Under the pieces are notes generated by a model that had not been told where the DNA came from, did not search any database, and worked only from the letters and a program-made list of their open reading frames with translations. The translations under genes and the position numbers were made by a program. From the NCBI RefSeq assembly GCF_900114925.1, contig NZ_FOUR01000011.1, positions 31,052 to 95,051 on the forward strand: a stretch of DNA of 64,000 bases, written 5' to 3'. This document shows, piece after piece, positions 16,756 to 26,453 of the stretch (position 1 is the stretch's first letter; every line of letters begins with the position of its first letter). Source of the stretch: Marinobacter pelagius (lineage in GTDB: Bacteria; Pseudomonadota; Gammaproteobacteria; Pseudomonadales; Oleiphilaceae).

Positions 16756-18107
16756 TCCGTCAACCCGGGGAACCAGAGTGCAATCGATGGGAAGACGATG
16801 CACAGAATCAGGCCCGTCAGCTGCAGTAGCACGAACGGAATAATCGACCGGTAGATAACGCCGATACTGACATTCCCCTGCGCAATGCCTTTCAGGTAGA
16901 ACAGCGCATAACCGAACGGCGGCGTCAGGAAGCTGGTCTGCAGGTTGATCGCCACCAGGATGGCAAACCACACCATCAGGCCGGTACTACTCACCCCGGC
17001 AAACTCGAGCCCCTCTACCACCGGCAGCAACAGCGGCAGCACCACGAAGCTGATCTCGATCCACTCCAGGAAGAACCCGAGGATGAAGATCAGGCCCATG
17101 AGCAGCAGCAACAGGCCATAGGGGCCAAGGCCGGTACCGGTGATGATGTCCACGATCATGTCATCGCCGCCGAGGCGCTTGAACACCACGCTGAAGCAGG
17201 TGGCGCCAATGACCACAAACAGGATCATGGCAGAGGTTCGAGAGGTATCCCGGCACACCTGCCGGAGTGCGCCCCAGTTGAGCTGCCTCAGGCCCAGGGC
17301 CAGGATCAGCGAGCCGGCGGCCCCGATCGCGGCAGCCTCAGTCGGGGTCGCAATACCCGCCATAATTGATCCAAGTACCGCCACGATCAAAACCACCGGT
17401 CCGGCAAGGTCCCTGAGCAGGGCGATCACGAGGGGCGAGTGCTCCTCGGTAAGATGCGCTTCACCGCCCTCTTCCGCTAACGGCGCCCAGTCGGGTCTAA
17501 CTTGTGCAATCACCAATAGATACAGTGCATAAAGGCCGCCCAGCAGCAACCCGGGGAACAGGGCCGCCTTGAACAGCGCGCCCACAGACAGGTTCATGAT
17601 GGACCCCATCAGCACCAGCATGATCGAGGGCGGAATCAGGATCCCGAGAGTACCCGAGGCCGCCACCACACCGTAAGCCAGTTCCGGCTTGTAACCCTGA
17701 CGGGCCATTACCGGCAGGGCAAGCAGTCCGAGCATCACCACAGACGCACCGATAATGCCGGTGCTCGCCGCCATCACGATACCCAGCAGCGCCACCGAAA
17801 TGGCCAGGCCACCGCGCACCCGGCCAAACAATCTCTGCAGGGTCAGCAGGAGGTTCCTTGCCACCCCGGACTTTTCCAGCATCAGCCCCATGAACACGAA
17901 CAGGGGAATGGCGATCAACAGCCAGTTCTCGATGACACCCCCGAAAATCCGTGAGCCTACAGTGCCCAGAAACGGTAGGGGAATATCACCGATAAACGCG
18001 AAAACGATACCGAGCCCACCCAGCAGGAAGGCAACCGGATAACCACTGAAAATGCCCAACAACAGGGCGACCACCATGGCAATGGCGAGACCGTACTCAT
18101 CGAGCAT
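16752..18107 (-). CDS. dctM: TRAP transporter large permease
   Basis: A 451-residue protein with about twelve membrane helices: the DctM/SiaM component that carries solute with sodium or proton. It shows the family features GYPVAFLLGGLG at the N-terminus, TLGILIPPSIMLV and the closing TSFLTPPFGYALFYLKG. The ATG at 18107 has a very strong AAAGGAGG six bases before it and overlaps the end of dctQ, which ties translation of the two subunits. It is the third gene of the dctPQM operon. Confidence 0.92.
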   Translation of the reverse strand: MLDEYGLAIAMVVALLLGIFSGYPVAFLLGGLGIVFAFIGDIPLPFLGTVGSRIFGGVIENWLLIAIPLFVFMGLMLEKSGVARNLLLTLQRLFGRVRGGLAISVALLGIVMAASTGIIGASVVMLGLLALPVMARQGYKPELAYGVVAASGTLGILIPPSIMLVLMGSIMNLSVGALFKAALFPGLLLGGLYALYLLVIAQVRPDWAPLAEEGGEAHLTEEHSPLVIALLRDLAGPVVLIVAVLGSIMAGIATPTEAAAIGAAGSLILALGLRQLNWGALRQVCRDTSRTSAMILFVVIGATCFSVVFKRLGGDDMIVDIITGTGLGPYGLLLLLMGLIFILGFFLEWIEISFVVLPLLLPVVEGLEFAGVSSTGLMVWFAILVAINLQTSFLTPPFGYALFYLKGIAQGNVSIGVIYRSIIPFVLLQLTGLILCIVFPSIALWFPGLTD

Positions 18108-18738
18108 GCTCGGCCTCCTTTGCATCACGGCGCGGATCCAGGATTCTGGCCAGGCGGTCGAAGATCTGCCCCACGCCGCTGATCGCCAGCAGCGCCAGAC
18201 CGGCAGGCAAGGCCCCCTTGATCAGGTAGCGGTCGGTCAGGCCGCCATAGTTGGATTGTTCGCCCGAGAGGTAGGACATCTGGACAAAGTGCTTTGATAG
18301 CCAGGCGATCAGCACACAGAAAGGAATCAGGAAGATCAGGTGGCCGATAATATCAACCCAGTGCCTGCCCGCAGGGCCAAGGCGATGATGCAGTATGTCC
18401 ACCCGGACATGGGTGTCGGAATGAAGCGCGTAACTGCCACCGATCAGCGTCATCAGGCCGAAAAGATGCCACTGCATTTCCGTAACAGAGTTGATGGTGA
18501 TGGCGTTGCCCAGCAACAGTACCTCGTCATCCCAGCGAAACAGCTCATTCCAGCCCACGGCATTCATGGCCACCGTGGTCAGAACCACAAACATGATGGC
18601 CAGCACAAGCCAGCTCGACACCCGGCCAAGCCAGACGCCAATAGCGATCAGGGGAACAGCGATTGCTGCGAGAATTCTGGCGAGTCCGTTGCGCCAGGGT
18701 GGGAGGGAATCGGAATAATGACCAGTTTTGGAGTTCAT
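18097..18738 (-). CDS. dctQ: TRAP transporter small permease
   Basis: The DctQ subunit, about 213 residues from ATG 18738 (a GTG at 18792 would add 18 residues; neither has a clear ribosome-binding site). Four hydrophobic helices are visible. The TRAP small-subunit motif AMNAVGWNELFRWDDEV and the later LHSDTHVRVDILHHRL match the family. It sits between dctP and dctM. A GC-rich hairpin lies just upstream of its start and may reduce expression relative to the binding protein. Confidence 0.88.
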   Translation of the reverse strand: MNSKTGHYSDSLPPWRNGLARILAAIAVPLIAIGVWLGRVSSWLVLAIMFVVLTTVAMNAVGWNELFRWDDEVLLLGNAITINSVTEMQWHLFGLMTLIGGSYALHSDTHVRVDILHHRLGPAGRHWVDIIGHLIFLIPFCVLIAWLSKHFVQMSYLSGEQSNYGGLTDRYLIKGALPAGLALLAISGVGQIFDRLARILDPRRDAKEAEHAR

Positions 18739-18778
18739 ACTGCAGGTGTATCCGTCAGGCCCGAATGAGTAGTGAAGA

Positions 18779-18806
18779 GCCGGCGGTGACACACATCACC
18801 GCCGGC
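18779..18806 (-). promoter_or_regulatory. intercistronic hairpin between dctP and dctQ
   Basis: Perfect ten-base arms GCCGGCGGTG (18779-18788) and CACCGCCGGC (18797-18806) lie 15 bases after the dctP stop and before the dctQ start, with no T-run. Such hairpins commonly stabilise the upstream message so that the binding protein is made in excess over the permeases. This role is inferred. Confidence 0.6.
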
Positions 18807-18821
18807 AGGAACATTACAAGC

Positions 18822-19874
18822 TCAATCCCGGGGGATGGCCTGCAGGTCGTACCAGTCGTTGACCAACTGGGTATGTTCCATCAGGGACTCGTAAGCCTCC
18901 TTGAAGCGCGGGTTGTTCTTCATTTCCTCGGCGCGGACCTCGTCCCAGCCCTTGCGCAGTTCCCTAACAACTTCATCCGGGAAGCGCTTGACCTCGATGC
19001 CCTTCTCCTTCAGCTTGCCGATAACACGCATCTGCTCAGCCGGAGCCTCGGCCATGGACCACTGCAGGGTGGCGCGGCAGGCGGTCTCGAACTTGGCCTT
19101 GGTGGCGTCGTCATACTCGTCCCAGACATCCTTGTTGATGATGAACGAGAACCAGCTGGCCGACTGGTGCCAACCCGGGAAGTAGTAGTACTTGGTAATT
19201 TCCTCGAAGCCCATCAACTGATCCACCTGGGGCACCGAGAACTCGGTGGCATCGATCCGCCCCCGCTCCAGGGCCAGGTAGATCTCCCCGCCGGGAATCA
19301 GCTGGGTGGACGCGCCGTATTTGTTCAGCACCTTGGCACCGAGGCCGGAAATCCGGATACGCAGGCCATCGAAGTCCTTGATGCTGTTGATTTCCTTGTT
19401 GTACCAGCCACCGGTCTCCTGGGGTGAAATAAAACAAGGCAGCACCTTCACGTTGTAGTCATCATAGGCACTCTGGAGCAGTTCAGTACCCTCGCCTGAC
19501 CACATCCAGGACATGAACGCCTCCGGAGTGGGACCAAAAGGCAGTGCACCGTAGAGGTTGGTCACCGGGACGGTACCGGCCCAGTAACCGATCCAGTCCC
19601 AGCCCGCGGGAATGGCACCGGATGACACCGAGTTGAATACCTCGAATGCAGGCACCAGATCACCCGGGTTGTGCACTTCCAGCTCAACCTTGCCATCCGT
19701 GACGGTTTTCAGCTCTTCCGCAAAACGCAGCGCGCCCTCACCAATGAAAATATTGGTATTGAAGGTATTGGCAACATCGAGTTTGGCAGGACCGGCTGCA
19801 TGAATGGCGGTAGACAGCGTCAGCGCGGTGAAGCCGGCAGTCAGCGCTAAAGGTATATTGAATTTTTGACTCAT
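18822..19874 (-). CDS. dctP: TRAP transporter substrate-binding protein (TakP-like)
   Basis: A 350-residue periplasmic protein with a signal peptide cut near AIHAAGPAK. The sequence follows the DctP fold, with RIRISGLGAKVLNKYG, LIPGGEIYLALERGRIDA and KYYYFPGWHQSASW. These three stretches resemble TakP/LakP-type proteins that bind 2-oxoacids or lactate; the Arg and Gln/Glu of those segments contact the carboxylate in that group. It is the first gene of dctPQM and lies 83 bases downstream of mmsA. The 2-oxoacid ligand is an inference from sequence resemblance and neighbours. Confidence 0.87.
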   Translation of the reverse strand: MSQKFNIPLALTAGFTALTLSTAIHAAGPAKLDVANTFNTNIFIGEGALRFAEELKTVTDGKVELEVHNPGDLVPAFEVFNSVSSGAIPAGWDWIGYWAGTVPVTNLYGALPFGPTPEAFMSWMWSGEGTELLQSAYDDYNVKVLPCFISPQETGGWYNKEINSIKDFDGLRIRISGLGAKVLNKYGASTQLIPGGEIYLALERGRIDATEFSVPQVDQLMGFEEITKYYYFPGWHQSASWFSFIINKDVWDEYDDATKAKFETACRATLQWSMAEAPAEQMRVIGKLKEKGIEVKRFPDEVVRELRKGWDEVRAEEMKNNPRFKEAYESLMEHTQLVNDWYDLQAIPRD

Positions 19875-19957
19875 GGTTTCTCTTCCTTTCTTGTTGGTTT
19901 GTTCATTGGTTATCGAAACATGAACCGATGGGCCGGTTTCCCGGCCCGATTTTTCTA

Positions 19958-21454
19958 CTACATCGAGATAGTAGTATTGACCTCGTCAGACAAATTGTCA
20001 GGCTCGTACCATCGAGCGGTGACGGTTTTGGTCTGGGTCCAGAACTGGATCGCCTGCTTGCCGTTGGGCCCCAGGTCGCCCAGCTTCGAGCCCCGTGACC
20101 CGGTGAAGCTGAAGAAGGCGACCGGTACAGGGATCGGCACGTTGATACCCACCTGCCCCACATCGATATCGTTCTCGAAGCGGCGCGCGGCCCAGCCGGA
20201 GCCGGTGAAAATGGAGGTGCCATTACCATTCGGGTTCCGGTTGATGAACTCGATGGCATCATCCAGGGTATCCACTTCCACCACACAGAGTACCGGCCCG
20301 AAAACTTCCTCCTTATAGATGGTCATTTCCGGCTTCACATTGGTGAAGATCGTCGGCCCCACGAAATTGCCCTCCGGGTACCCGTCAACCGTGCAACCAC
20401 GACCGTCGAGCGCCAGGGTAGCGCCTTCCTTCTCGCCCTTGTCGATCAGACCAACGACCCGCTTGAGCGCCTGGGGAGAAACCAGCGGGCCCAGATCCGC
20501 ATCCCGCTGGATGCCCGGGCCAACCTTCAGGTTTTTCGATTTCTCGATAATTTCCGGCAACCATTCCCGGGCCTTGCCCACCAGGACCAGCACCGAGTTG
20601 GCCATACAACGCTGGCCCGCCGCACCAAACGCCGAACCGATCATGTTGTTGATGGCCTGGCTGCGGTTGGCGTCGGGCATGATGACGCAGTGGTTCTTCG
20701 CCCCCATCATGGACTGCACCCGCTTGCCCGCTGCACCGGCGCGACTGTAAATGTGGGTACCGACGTGGGTGGAGCCAATGAAGGAGACTGCCTTGATGTC
20801 CGGGTGGTCGCAGATCATATTCGCCACATCAGGACCACCATGAACCACGTTCAATACCCCGGCAGGAATGCCGGCCTCATGGGCCAGCTCCACCAGACGC
20901 ATGGTGGAGCTGGGATCCTGCTCGGAAGGCTTGAGGATAAAGGTGTTGCCGGTAGCAATGGCCAGCGGGAACATGAAACAGGGCAACATCACCGGGAAGT
21001 TGAACGCGGTGATACCGGCGCCCACACCCAGCGGCTGGTTCAGTGAATAGACATTCACGCCACCTGCGGCATTCTCGGCGATCTCTCCCAGCTGCAGGGA
21101 GGTGATCGAACAGGCATGCTCGATGACCTCAAGGCCACGACCCACCTCACCTTCCGCATCGGGCAGAGTCTTACCGTGTTCCTCGGTAATCAGGGCTGCC
21201 AGCTCCTTGGTATGCTCACGCACCAGGGCCTGGAATTTGAGCATGATGCGCATGCGCTGAGCCAGCGACACCTTTCGCCATTCGCGGAACGCATCTTTGG
21301 CAGAGGCGACTGCCCGCTCTACTTCCGCTTCGGTGGCAAACGGCACCCGGGAAACCACCTCCTGGGTAGCCGGGTTGACGACATCGCGCCACTCCGAACT
21401 CTCCGAACGGACTGGCTTACCATCAATGAAAAGGGGTATTTCACGAACAGACAT
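19958..21454 (-). CDS. mmsA: CoA-acylating methylmalonate-semialdehyde dehydrogenase
   Basis: A 498-residue aldehyde dehydrogenase. Motifs are [11 protein letters not shown], cofactor loop [16 protein letters not shown] and the catalytic Cys in GQRCMANSV, with the MmsA-specific [15 protein letters not shown] and [14 protein letters not shown] patterns. MmsA converts methylmalonate (or malonate) semialdehyde to propionyl- (acetyl-) CoA at the end of valine and beta-alanine breakdown. It stands on the same strand between the ABM-fold gene and the TRAP operon, which suggests shared use for a carboxylate carbon source. Confidence 0.92.
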   Translation of the reverse strand: MSVREIPLFIDGKPVRSESSEWRDVVNPATQEVVSRVPFATEAEVERAVASAKDAFREWRKVSLAQRMRIMLKFQALVREHTKELAALITEEHGKTLPDAEGEVGRGLEVIEHACSITSLQLGEIAENAAGGVNVYSLNQPLGVGAGITAFNFPVMLPCFMFPLAIATGNTFILKPSEQDPSSTMRLVELAHEAGIPAGVLNVVHGGPDVANMICDHPDIKAVSFIGSTHVGTHIYSRAGAAGKRVQSMMGAKNHCVIMPDANRSQAINNMIGSAFGAAGQRCMANSVLVLVGKAREWLPEIIEKSKNLKVGPGIQRDADLGPLVSPQALKRVVGLIDKGEKEGATLALDGRGCTVDGYPEGNFVGPTIFTNVKPEMTIYKEEVFGPVLCVVEVDTLDDAIEFINRNPNGNGTSIFTGSGWAARRFENDIDVGQVGINVPIPVPVAFFSFTGSRGSKLGDLGPNGKQAIQFWTQTKTVTARWYEPDNLSDEVNTTISM

Positions 21455-21533
21455 GACTGACCTCCGGATGAACGATACTGGGCGTCGGATAAATATAGAC
21501 CACCTGATCGTTCCTCGCCGGTTCAGCTGTCGT

Positions 21534-21866
21534 TCACATCCCCCATTCCTGCCCGGAGTCCGGAGGCATCACCACCCACTCAGGTTCCTCGAACTCCCCC
21601 AGTGGCGTGATCTCCACAAACGGGGCCGCGCTGCGGATGATCTCGGTGATCTTGGGGTCCTTGTCGGATTCCATGGCATCCCGCGCTTCCTTGCTGTCCC
21701 AGGATGCGATGGCAATCAGGGTATTCGGCTCGCCAATCTTTCGATGAAGCATGGTACCGCGGGCACCCGGCGCTTTCTGGATCAGCTCACTGGCCCGCAC
21801 CCAGGCGTCGGCGTACTCCTCCGCGGTGTGTCCTTCCTGCACTCGCACTTCGAAAATATACTTCAT
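21534..21866 (-). CDS. small ABM-like (dimeric alpha-beta barrel) protein
   Basis: A 110-residue protein starting [20 protein letters not shown]. The pattern of a first beta strand, a helix, then [20 protein letters not shown] looks like antibiotic-biosynthesis-monooxygenase or similar dimeric barrel proteins. The ATG at 21866 has AAAGGAGG close upstream, a very strong site. It is 79 bases before mmsA and may lead that transcript. No catalytic residue can be assigned; other dimeric alpha-beta barrel families are possible. Confidence 0.68.
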   Translation of the reverse strand: MKYIFEVRVQEGHTAEEYADAWVRASELIQKAPGARGTMLHRKIGEPNTLIAIASWDSKEARDAMESDKDPKITEIIRSAAPFVEITPLGEFEEPEWVVMPPDSGQEWGM

Positions 21867-22028
21867 CGTTCTTGCCTCCTTTGAAACACTGTTCAAGTGG
21901 CGGGATCTGCTCAAACTTGTCTGGAATCAAGCCTGCGCCACTGAGGTTGGCACCAGCCGGCATTCAGTGCCACCCTTGAAGTATGGAACACATCGTTCAT
22001 TTCCTCCCTCAAAAAAAGGAGTACCGCC

Positions 22029-22448
22029 GTGTATCACAAAATCCTGGTTCCGGTAGACCTGTCCCACCTGGACAAAATGCCCAAGGCTCTGAACACTGCC
22101 ATCGACATGGCCAAGCATTACAACGCCACCCTCTGCTATGTCACCGTAACCAACAGCACGCCCGGCGCCGCCGCCCACAACCCGGACGAGCTTCGCGCCA
22201 AGATGAAGGAATTTGCCGAAGAACAGGGCAACGCCCACGGCATCAAAACCGACGCGGAAGTGCTGGAGTCGGTAGACACCGCAGTCGAACTGGACGACAA
22301 GCTGCTGGAGGCCATCAAGGACACGGGTGCAGACCTGGTGATCATGGCCTCACACCCGCCGGGCATCGGTGACAAGCTGCACCTGCTGCGCTCCAATGGC
22401 GCGAACATCGTCAAGCACAGCGATATCTCGGTGTTTGTGGTCCGTTGA
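22029..22448 (+). CDS. universal stress protein (UspA family)
   Basis: A 139-residue Usp domain protein. It opens with the family MYHKILVPVDLS strand, and its late part has IMASHPPG then HLLRSNGANIVKHSDISVFVV. The ATP-binding form of Usp has G-2x-G-9x-G-(S/T) there; here the spacing is partly kept (GIGDKLHLLRSNGANIVKHS), so nucleotide binding is possible. The start is GTG with AAGGAG upstream. It is monocistronic in appearance. Confidence 0.88.
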   Translation: MYHKILVPVDLSHLDKMPKALNTAIDMAKHYNATLCYVTVTNSTPGAAAHNPDELRAKMKEFAEEQGNAHGIKTDAEVLESVDTAVELDDKLLEAIKDTGADLVIMASHPPGIGDKLHLLRSNGANIVKHSDISVFVVR

Positions 22449-22485
22449 TGGTCAGGCCCGGAGATTGCCCGTGCGATCCGTTATT

Positions 22486-23319
22486 TCAGTCATGGGGAAA
22501 GGCAATCTCCGTTACATCCACCACAAAAAACGGAAAATAGCGCTCGGTTCCGAAATGGTTGCCGGCCTCCACGTGCATCGGCAACCGGAAGCCCTCTACT
22601 TCCCGAAATTCGGAAAGATAGCCGCCAAAAGGCTGCCAGCGGTATTCCTTTTCAGGATTGGCATTGCTCCAGCGGTCAAAATGCACCTGAAGCGGCCGGC
22701 CATCCTCTGCCACCGTCACATCCACCGACTGGGATAACCCGTTATGGCGCAGCGTTACCCGGGCGGCGTTCACATCCACCAGTTCCCAGTGCACGTTCGG
22801 CCCGGGCAGCAGCGCCGCGGGTGTCCAGAACACGGCTTCTGCCACGTACCGCCCGAACGCCGATCGGGCGTGATCCTTCGTACCTCCCATGCGGGCCACC
22901 GGCAGCAGACCCATTAACCAGAATCGTGTCCAGCGCGCGGTGTCCGAACCGGAGATCCGGATCCAGCCGCGCCGGGCACTCATACTCCAGATGAAACCGA
23001 CCGGCGCCGCCAGAGTCTGCCGGGCCGACATCGCCAGGTAATTTGGCTTGTCCCGGTCTCCCATGCCGAATTTTCCCTGCATGGAAAGCGTTGCCACGGT
23101 GTAGAGCGGCGTTTTTGGGGCGATGGTGTAAAGCAAGTAACGCCGTGCCGGTTCCGGCAGGTGGTCGACCATGGCCGGGTCAAACCGGGCGGGATCCCGC
23201 GGCTGGTTCCGGACCAGTGATTCCATAATCCGGCGATCTGCCCCGTGGTCTGCCCACCGGCGGGCAGACAGTCCCGCAAGGACGAGAAAGATCAATGTGC
23301 TCAGTACGTGGATGATCAT
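22486..23319 (-). CDS. DUF6544/DUF6920-like protein
   Basis: A 277-residue protein with an N-terminal membrane helix (residues 2-20) and a soluble domain. Typical stretches are the LPEPARRYLLYTI motif early and WSNANPEKEYRWQPFGGYLSEF late, which I associate with the DUF6544 (formerly DUF6920) family. The ending RYFPFFVVDVTEI supports a beta-rich fold, perhaps lipid binding, but no function is known. It is convergent with the Usp gene and divergent from a lipoprotein gene. Confidence 0.66.
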   Translation of the reverse strand: MIIHVLSTLIFLVLAGLSARRWADHGADRRIMESLVRNQPRDPARFDPAMVDHLPEPARRYLLYTIAPKTPLYTVATLSMQGKFGMGDRDKPNYLAMSARQTLAAPVGFIWSMSARRGWIRISGSDTARWTRFWLMGLLPVARMGGTKDHARSAFGRYVAEAVFWTPAALLPGPNVHWELVDVNAARVTLRHNGLSQSVDVTVAEDGRPLQVHFDRWSNANPEKEYRWQPFGGYLSEFREVEGFRLPMHVEAGNHFGTERYFPFFVVDVTEIAFPHD

Positions 23320-23510
23320 GGTTACAGGACTTTCCGTGTCTGTTCGTTCCGGGCCATGAAATTAGCTCTTTTGAGTAATACAAGAACCGCTATCAATTCC
23401 CAATACTTGAAATGTGACGCTCATTGCAGCTTCACGCAAGGATCCGGAGCTCATCTCAGTTCCGGGAGACGGCTCAACCAGAGCCCGAACAGGGAATAGC
23501 GGAGATCACA

Positions 23511-24014
23511 ATGAAAACCTTACCCTTACTGCTCGCGCTTGCCGCTATCACCGGCTGTGCGAGCACCGATACCCAGCGCTATGCATCACTGGACCCGCCG
23601 GCTTCCGATACTTCGGAATCACTGCTGGTGGTTCTCTCTTCCGAGCAGAAAGCCGCAGCCACCAGCTCTGTTGCCGAGTTGTTGGCGGATGCCGGAGAAG
23701 TCGAGTTTTTCAACGTCTACGGCGTTGCCGGCGCGGGCCCCGGCGGAGACATGGTGGTCTGCGGCAACATGAAAACCAGCGATCCCCGGGGTGGCCCCGC
23801 CAGAACCCAGCCATTTGCTTTCTCCGGGCAACGGGCCATGCTTCTGGATGAAGCAACCAACTGGGGATTCGTTAACACCGGTCGCGAAGTGGCACATCCG
23901 CACCGCCAGAGGCCTTTTGTCGGCTCCTGGTGGGTTCAGTGTCGTCCGCAAACCTTCTCGGTTCTCGTGGAACGACACCAGGAAGACCAGCGAACCATAC
24001 AGGCGCTGAGGTAA
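23511..24014 (+). CDS. lipoprotein of unknown function
   Basis: A 167-residue protein starting MKTLPLLLALAAITGCAST, a clear lipoprotein signal with lipobox ITGC. The mature part includes VCGNMKTSDPRGG and two other Cys-containing stretches, and no domain that I recognise. The start at 23511 is dictated by the signal peptide. The gene lies 10 bases before the histidine kinase gene and on the same strand, so it may be cotranscribed and could be part of the sensory system, though this is only from position. Confidence 0.68.
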   Translation: MKTLPLLLALAAITGCASTDTQRYASLDPPASDTSESLLVVLSSEQKAAATSSVAELLADAGEVEFFNVYGVAGAGPGGDMVVCGNMKTSDPRGGPARTQPFAFSGQRAMLLDEATNWGFVNTGREVAHPHRQRPFVGSWWVQCRPQTFSVLVERHQEDQRTIQALR

Positions 24015-24024
24015 CCGGCCACCC

Positions 24025-25773
24025 ATGAATGCCACGGAGATCGAGCAACGCATCACGTTCGAAGCATTGGCCCCTCACTTCAACAAGATGCGCGAGTGGG
24101 CCGCCATAACCATCCTGGTTCCCCTGACCGTCGTTCTGGTCCTGTGGAACCAGATGGACCGGGTATTGCTGTCAGGGTGGTTCGTCCTCGTTCTCGCCGG
24201 CATTGGCGCCCGCTATCTCCTCACCACCGCCTATCAGAAGCAGGTTGTCACCCACGCCAGTGCCGAACCCTGGCATCGTAAGCTCCTTTTGTTACAGATC
24301 TACCTCGGAGCCCTCTGGGCAATCGCGGTTTTTCTGTTTGCCAGCACCGAATCCGTGCCGCACCAGGTGTTCATGATCACCCTGGCCCTGATCCTGGGCA
24401 TTGGCTCCATCTCTGCGGGAACCCATTGGCTTCCGCTCTATTACAGCTACGGCATGCCCATCAAGGGCGCCCTGGTGGCATACTTTATCAGCCTCGGCGA
24501 AGTCGCCTGGTTCGCCTTGGCAATGATGGTCGCATTCGCGATTCTGGCATCCTACAGCTTTGCCAAAAAGCTCAACTCCATCGTGCGGTCGGAAATGCAC
24601 CTTCGCTTCGAGACCGACAACCTCGCGGATCAGCTCAGGCAACGCTCCCAGGAACTGCAGACCGCGATCCGGGCAAAGTCCCGCACTCTGGCAACAGCGA
24701 GCCATGATTTCCGGCAGCCTCTGCATGCACTCTCCCTGTTCTTCGATGCGCTCAAGGGCGCCAGCAGCCCCCAGGAAGAACAACGCATTCTCGGCCGGAT
24801 CGATGCCTCCCTGGATGCCATGCGCAGAATGTTTGATGCCCTGTTCGACATGTCCCGGCTCGATGCCAATATTATCCAGCCCGAGCCCGTGGATTTTGAT
24901 ATCGAGTTTTTTCTCGTTCAGCTAAAGGAGGAATTCCAGGAGAAAGCGGAACAGAAGGGCCTGATCCTCAGACTCCACACCCGACCTGCCGTGGTTAGGG
25001 TGGACCGGACGCTCCTCGAACGCGTCATGCGCAACCTGATTGCCAACGCCATCCGGTATACCCGCTCGGGCGGCATTCTCATCAGCGCCCGGCTCAGGCA
25101 GGATTCCGTGCTTGTGCAGGTGTGGGATACCGGCATCGGTATTCCCCGGGAAGCGCAGGACCGGATCTTCGTGGAATTCGAACAGGCACACCCCTCGCCC
25201 CACGAGGATGAGAGAGAAAAGGGTCTGGGATTTGGCCTGGCCATCGTCCACAAACTCTGCGAGCTGATGGGGCTGCCCCTGGACCTGCGTTCCAGCGAGG
25301 GCAGAGGATCAGTCTTCAGCCTAACCCTTCCGGCTGGTGATCCAACCCGGATCAGGCATCGGGAAGATAAAGCTCCGGAGCCGGTCTGGCAGGCCTCGGG
25401 CCATCACATCCTGGTCATAGATGACGACCTTAATGTCCTCAACGCCATGGAAACTTTGCTCAGGCGCTGGAGTTTCAACGTTACCGCCGCGTCTTCCCTG
25501 CCCGAGGCCCTGCGAAAAACCCACGGGCGACCAGACCTGGTACTGTCGGATTTCAGCCTGGAGGGATCACAAAACGGGGTTGAGGTCATCGGGAGCCTGA
25601 GGAAACGCTACGGGCCCGACCTGCCTGGCATCATCATCACCGGCACCACCAGTTCCCGGCAGCTACGGGAGGTTGAAAGGAGTGGCCTCAGGATGATTCA
25701 CAAACCAGTCAGCCCGGCCCGGCTCAGAAGCCTCATACAGCGCCAGCTCACCAGCACTGCCAGCGCGGATTAA
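24025..25773 (+). CDS. hybrid sensor histidine kinase/response regulator
   Basis: The protein has 582 residues. The first ~175 hold about six membrane helices, with no large periplasmic domain, so sensing is probably within the membrane. A coiled coil leads to the phosphoacceptor His in ATASHDFRQPLHAL (about residue 226), followed by a HATPase domain with N box NAIRYT, G1 box WDTGIGIP and G2 region GLGFGL. A C-terminal receiver (from HILVIDDDLN) has the acceptor Asp in LSDFSLEGS. It converges on the LuxR-type regulator and overlaps it by four bases, which suggests that they work together. Confidence 0.88.
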   Translation: MNATEIEQRITFEALAPHFNKMREWAAITILVPLTVVLVLWNQMDRVLLSGWFVLVLAGIGARYLLTTAYQKQVVTHASAEPWHRKLLLLQIYLGALWAIAVFLFASTESVPHQVFMITLALILGIGSISAGTHWLPLYYSYGMPIKGALVAYFISLGEVAWFALAMMVAFAILASYSFAKKLNSIVRSEMHLRFETDNLADQLRQRSQELQTAIRAKSRTLATASHDFRQPLHALSLFFDALKGASSPQEEQRILGRIDASLDAMRRMFDALFDMSRLDANIIQPEPVDFDIEFFLVQLKEEFQEKAEQKGLILRLHTRPAVVRVDRTLLERVMRNLIANAIRYTRSGGILISARLRQDSVLVQVWDTGIGIPREAQDRIFVEFEQAHPSPHEDEREKGLGFGLAIVHKLCELMGLPLDLRSSEGRGSVFSLTLPAGDPTRIRHREDKAPEPVWQASGHHILVIDDDLNVLNAMETLLRRWSFNVTAASSLPEALRKTHGRPDLVLSDFSLEGSQNGVEVIGSLRKRYGPDLPGIIITGTTSSRQLREVERSGLRMIHKPVSPARLRSLIQRQLTSTASAD

Positions 25774-26396
25774 TCCAGCAGGCCCAGGCTCCGGGCCTTA
25801 TGCACACATTCGGTCCGATTGGTGGCATTGAGCGCTTTGAGAATGGCGGCGATGTGAACCTTGACCGTATGTTCGGCCACAAACAGCGCGGACGCGATCT
25901 GCTTGTTGGAATAGCCCCTGGCGACAAGTTCGAGCACATCCATCTGGCGTCGGGTCAGGGTGCCATGCTCAGGATGCCGGCGGGACTGGTACAGACTGAG
26001 GCGTTCCCGAACCGGTCCGGGCACGTAGATCTCACCGGACAACACCTGCTTCACCGCATGGAGCATGTCGATCGCGCTCTGCTCCTTCGGAATGTACCCC
26101 AGGGCCCCCAGCTCAAGCGCATGTCCGATACGGGCAATGTCCTCTTCGGCGGAAACCACCACCACCGGGGTGCCGGAGCCGGTTTCCCTGAGCCTCTGGA
26201 GAATGGCCAGACCATCCATGCCTGGCATGCCGAGATCGATCAGAACCAGGTCAAAACTGTCCTCTGCCTCGAGCCTCTCGATTGCCTCCTCAGCCCGAGT
26301 GCATTCTTCAATGACACTGACACCGTCCAGGTGACCCAGCAGGTGTCGCATACCATCAATAAAGAGTTGATGGTCGTCCACAATGAACAGTTTCAT
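25770..26396 (-). CDS. NarL/LuxR-family response regulator
   Basis: A 208-residue two-domain regulator: receiver with the acidic pair in VDDHQLF and acceptor Asp in LIDLGMPGMDGL, then a LuxR helix-turn-helix (LTRRQMDVLELVARGYSNKQ and EHTVKVHIAAIL). I start at the ATG of MKLFIVDDHQ, position 26396, as receiver domains begin there; the longer frame adds 18 unlikely residues. It is convergent with the hybrid kinase, the probable partner. Target genes cannot be predicted. Confidence 0.88.
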   Translation of the reverse strand: MKLFIVDDHQLFIDGMRHLLGHLDGVSVIEECTRAEEAIERLEAEDSFDLVLIDLGMPGMDGLAILQRLRETGSGTPVVVVSAEEDIARIGHALELGALGYIPKEQSAIDMLHAVKQVLSGEIYVPGPVRERLSLYQSRRHPEHGTLTRRQMDVLELVARGYSNKQIASALFVAEHTVKVHIAAILKALNATNRTECVHKARSLGLLD

Positions 26397-26453
26397 TGGC
26401 GCATCCTGCGTTTGGCCGGCTTCCAATCCCGGGTACCGGACCTTCCCCAAATT

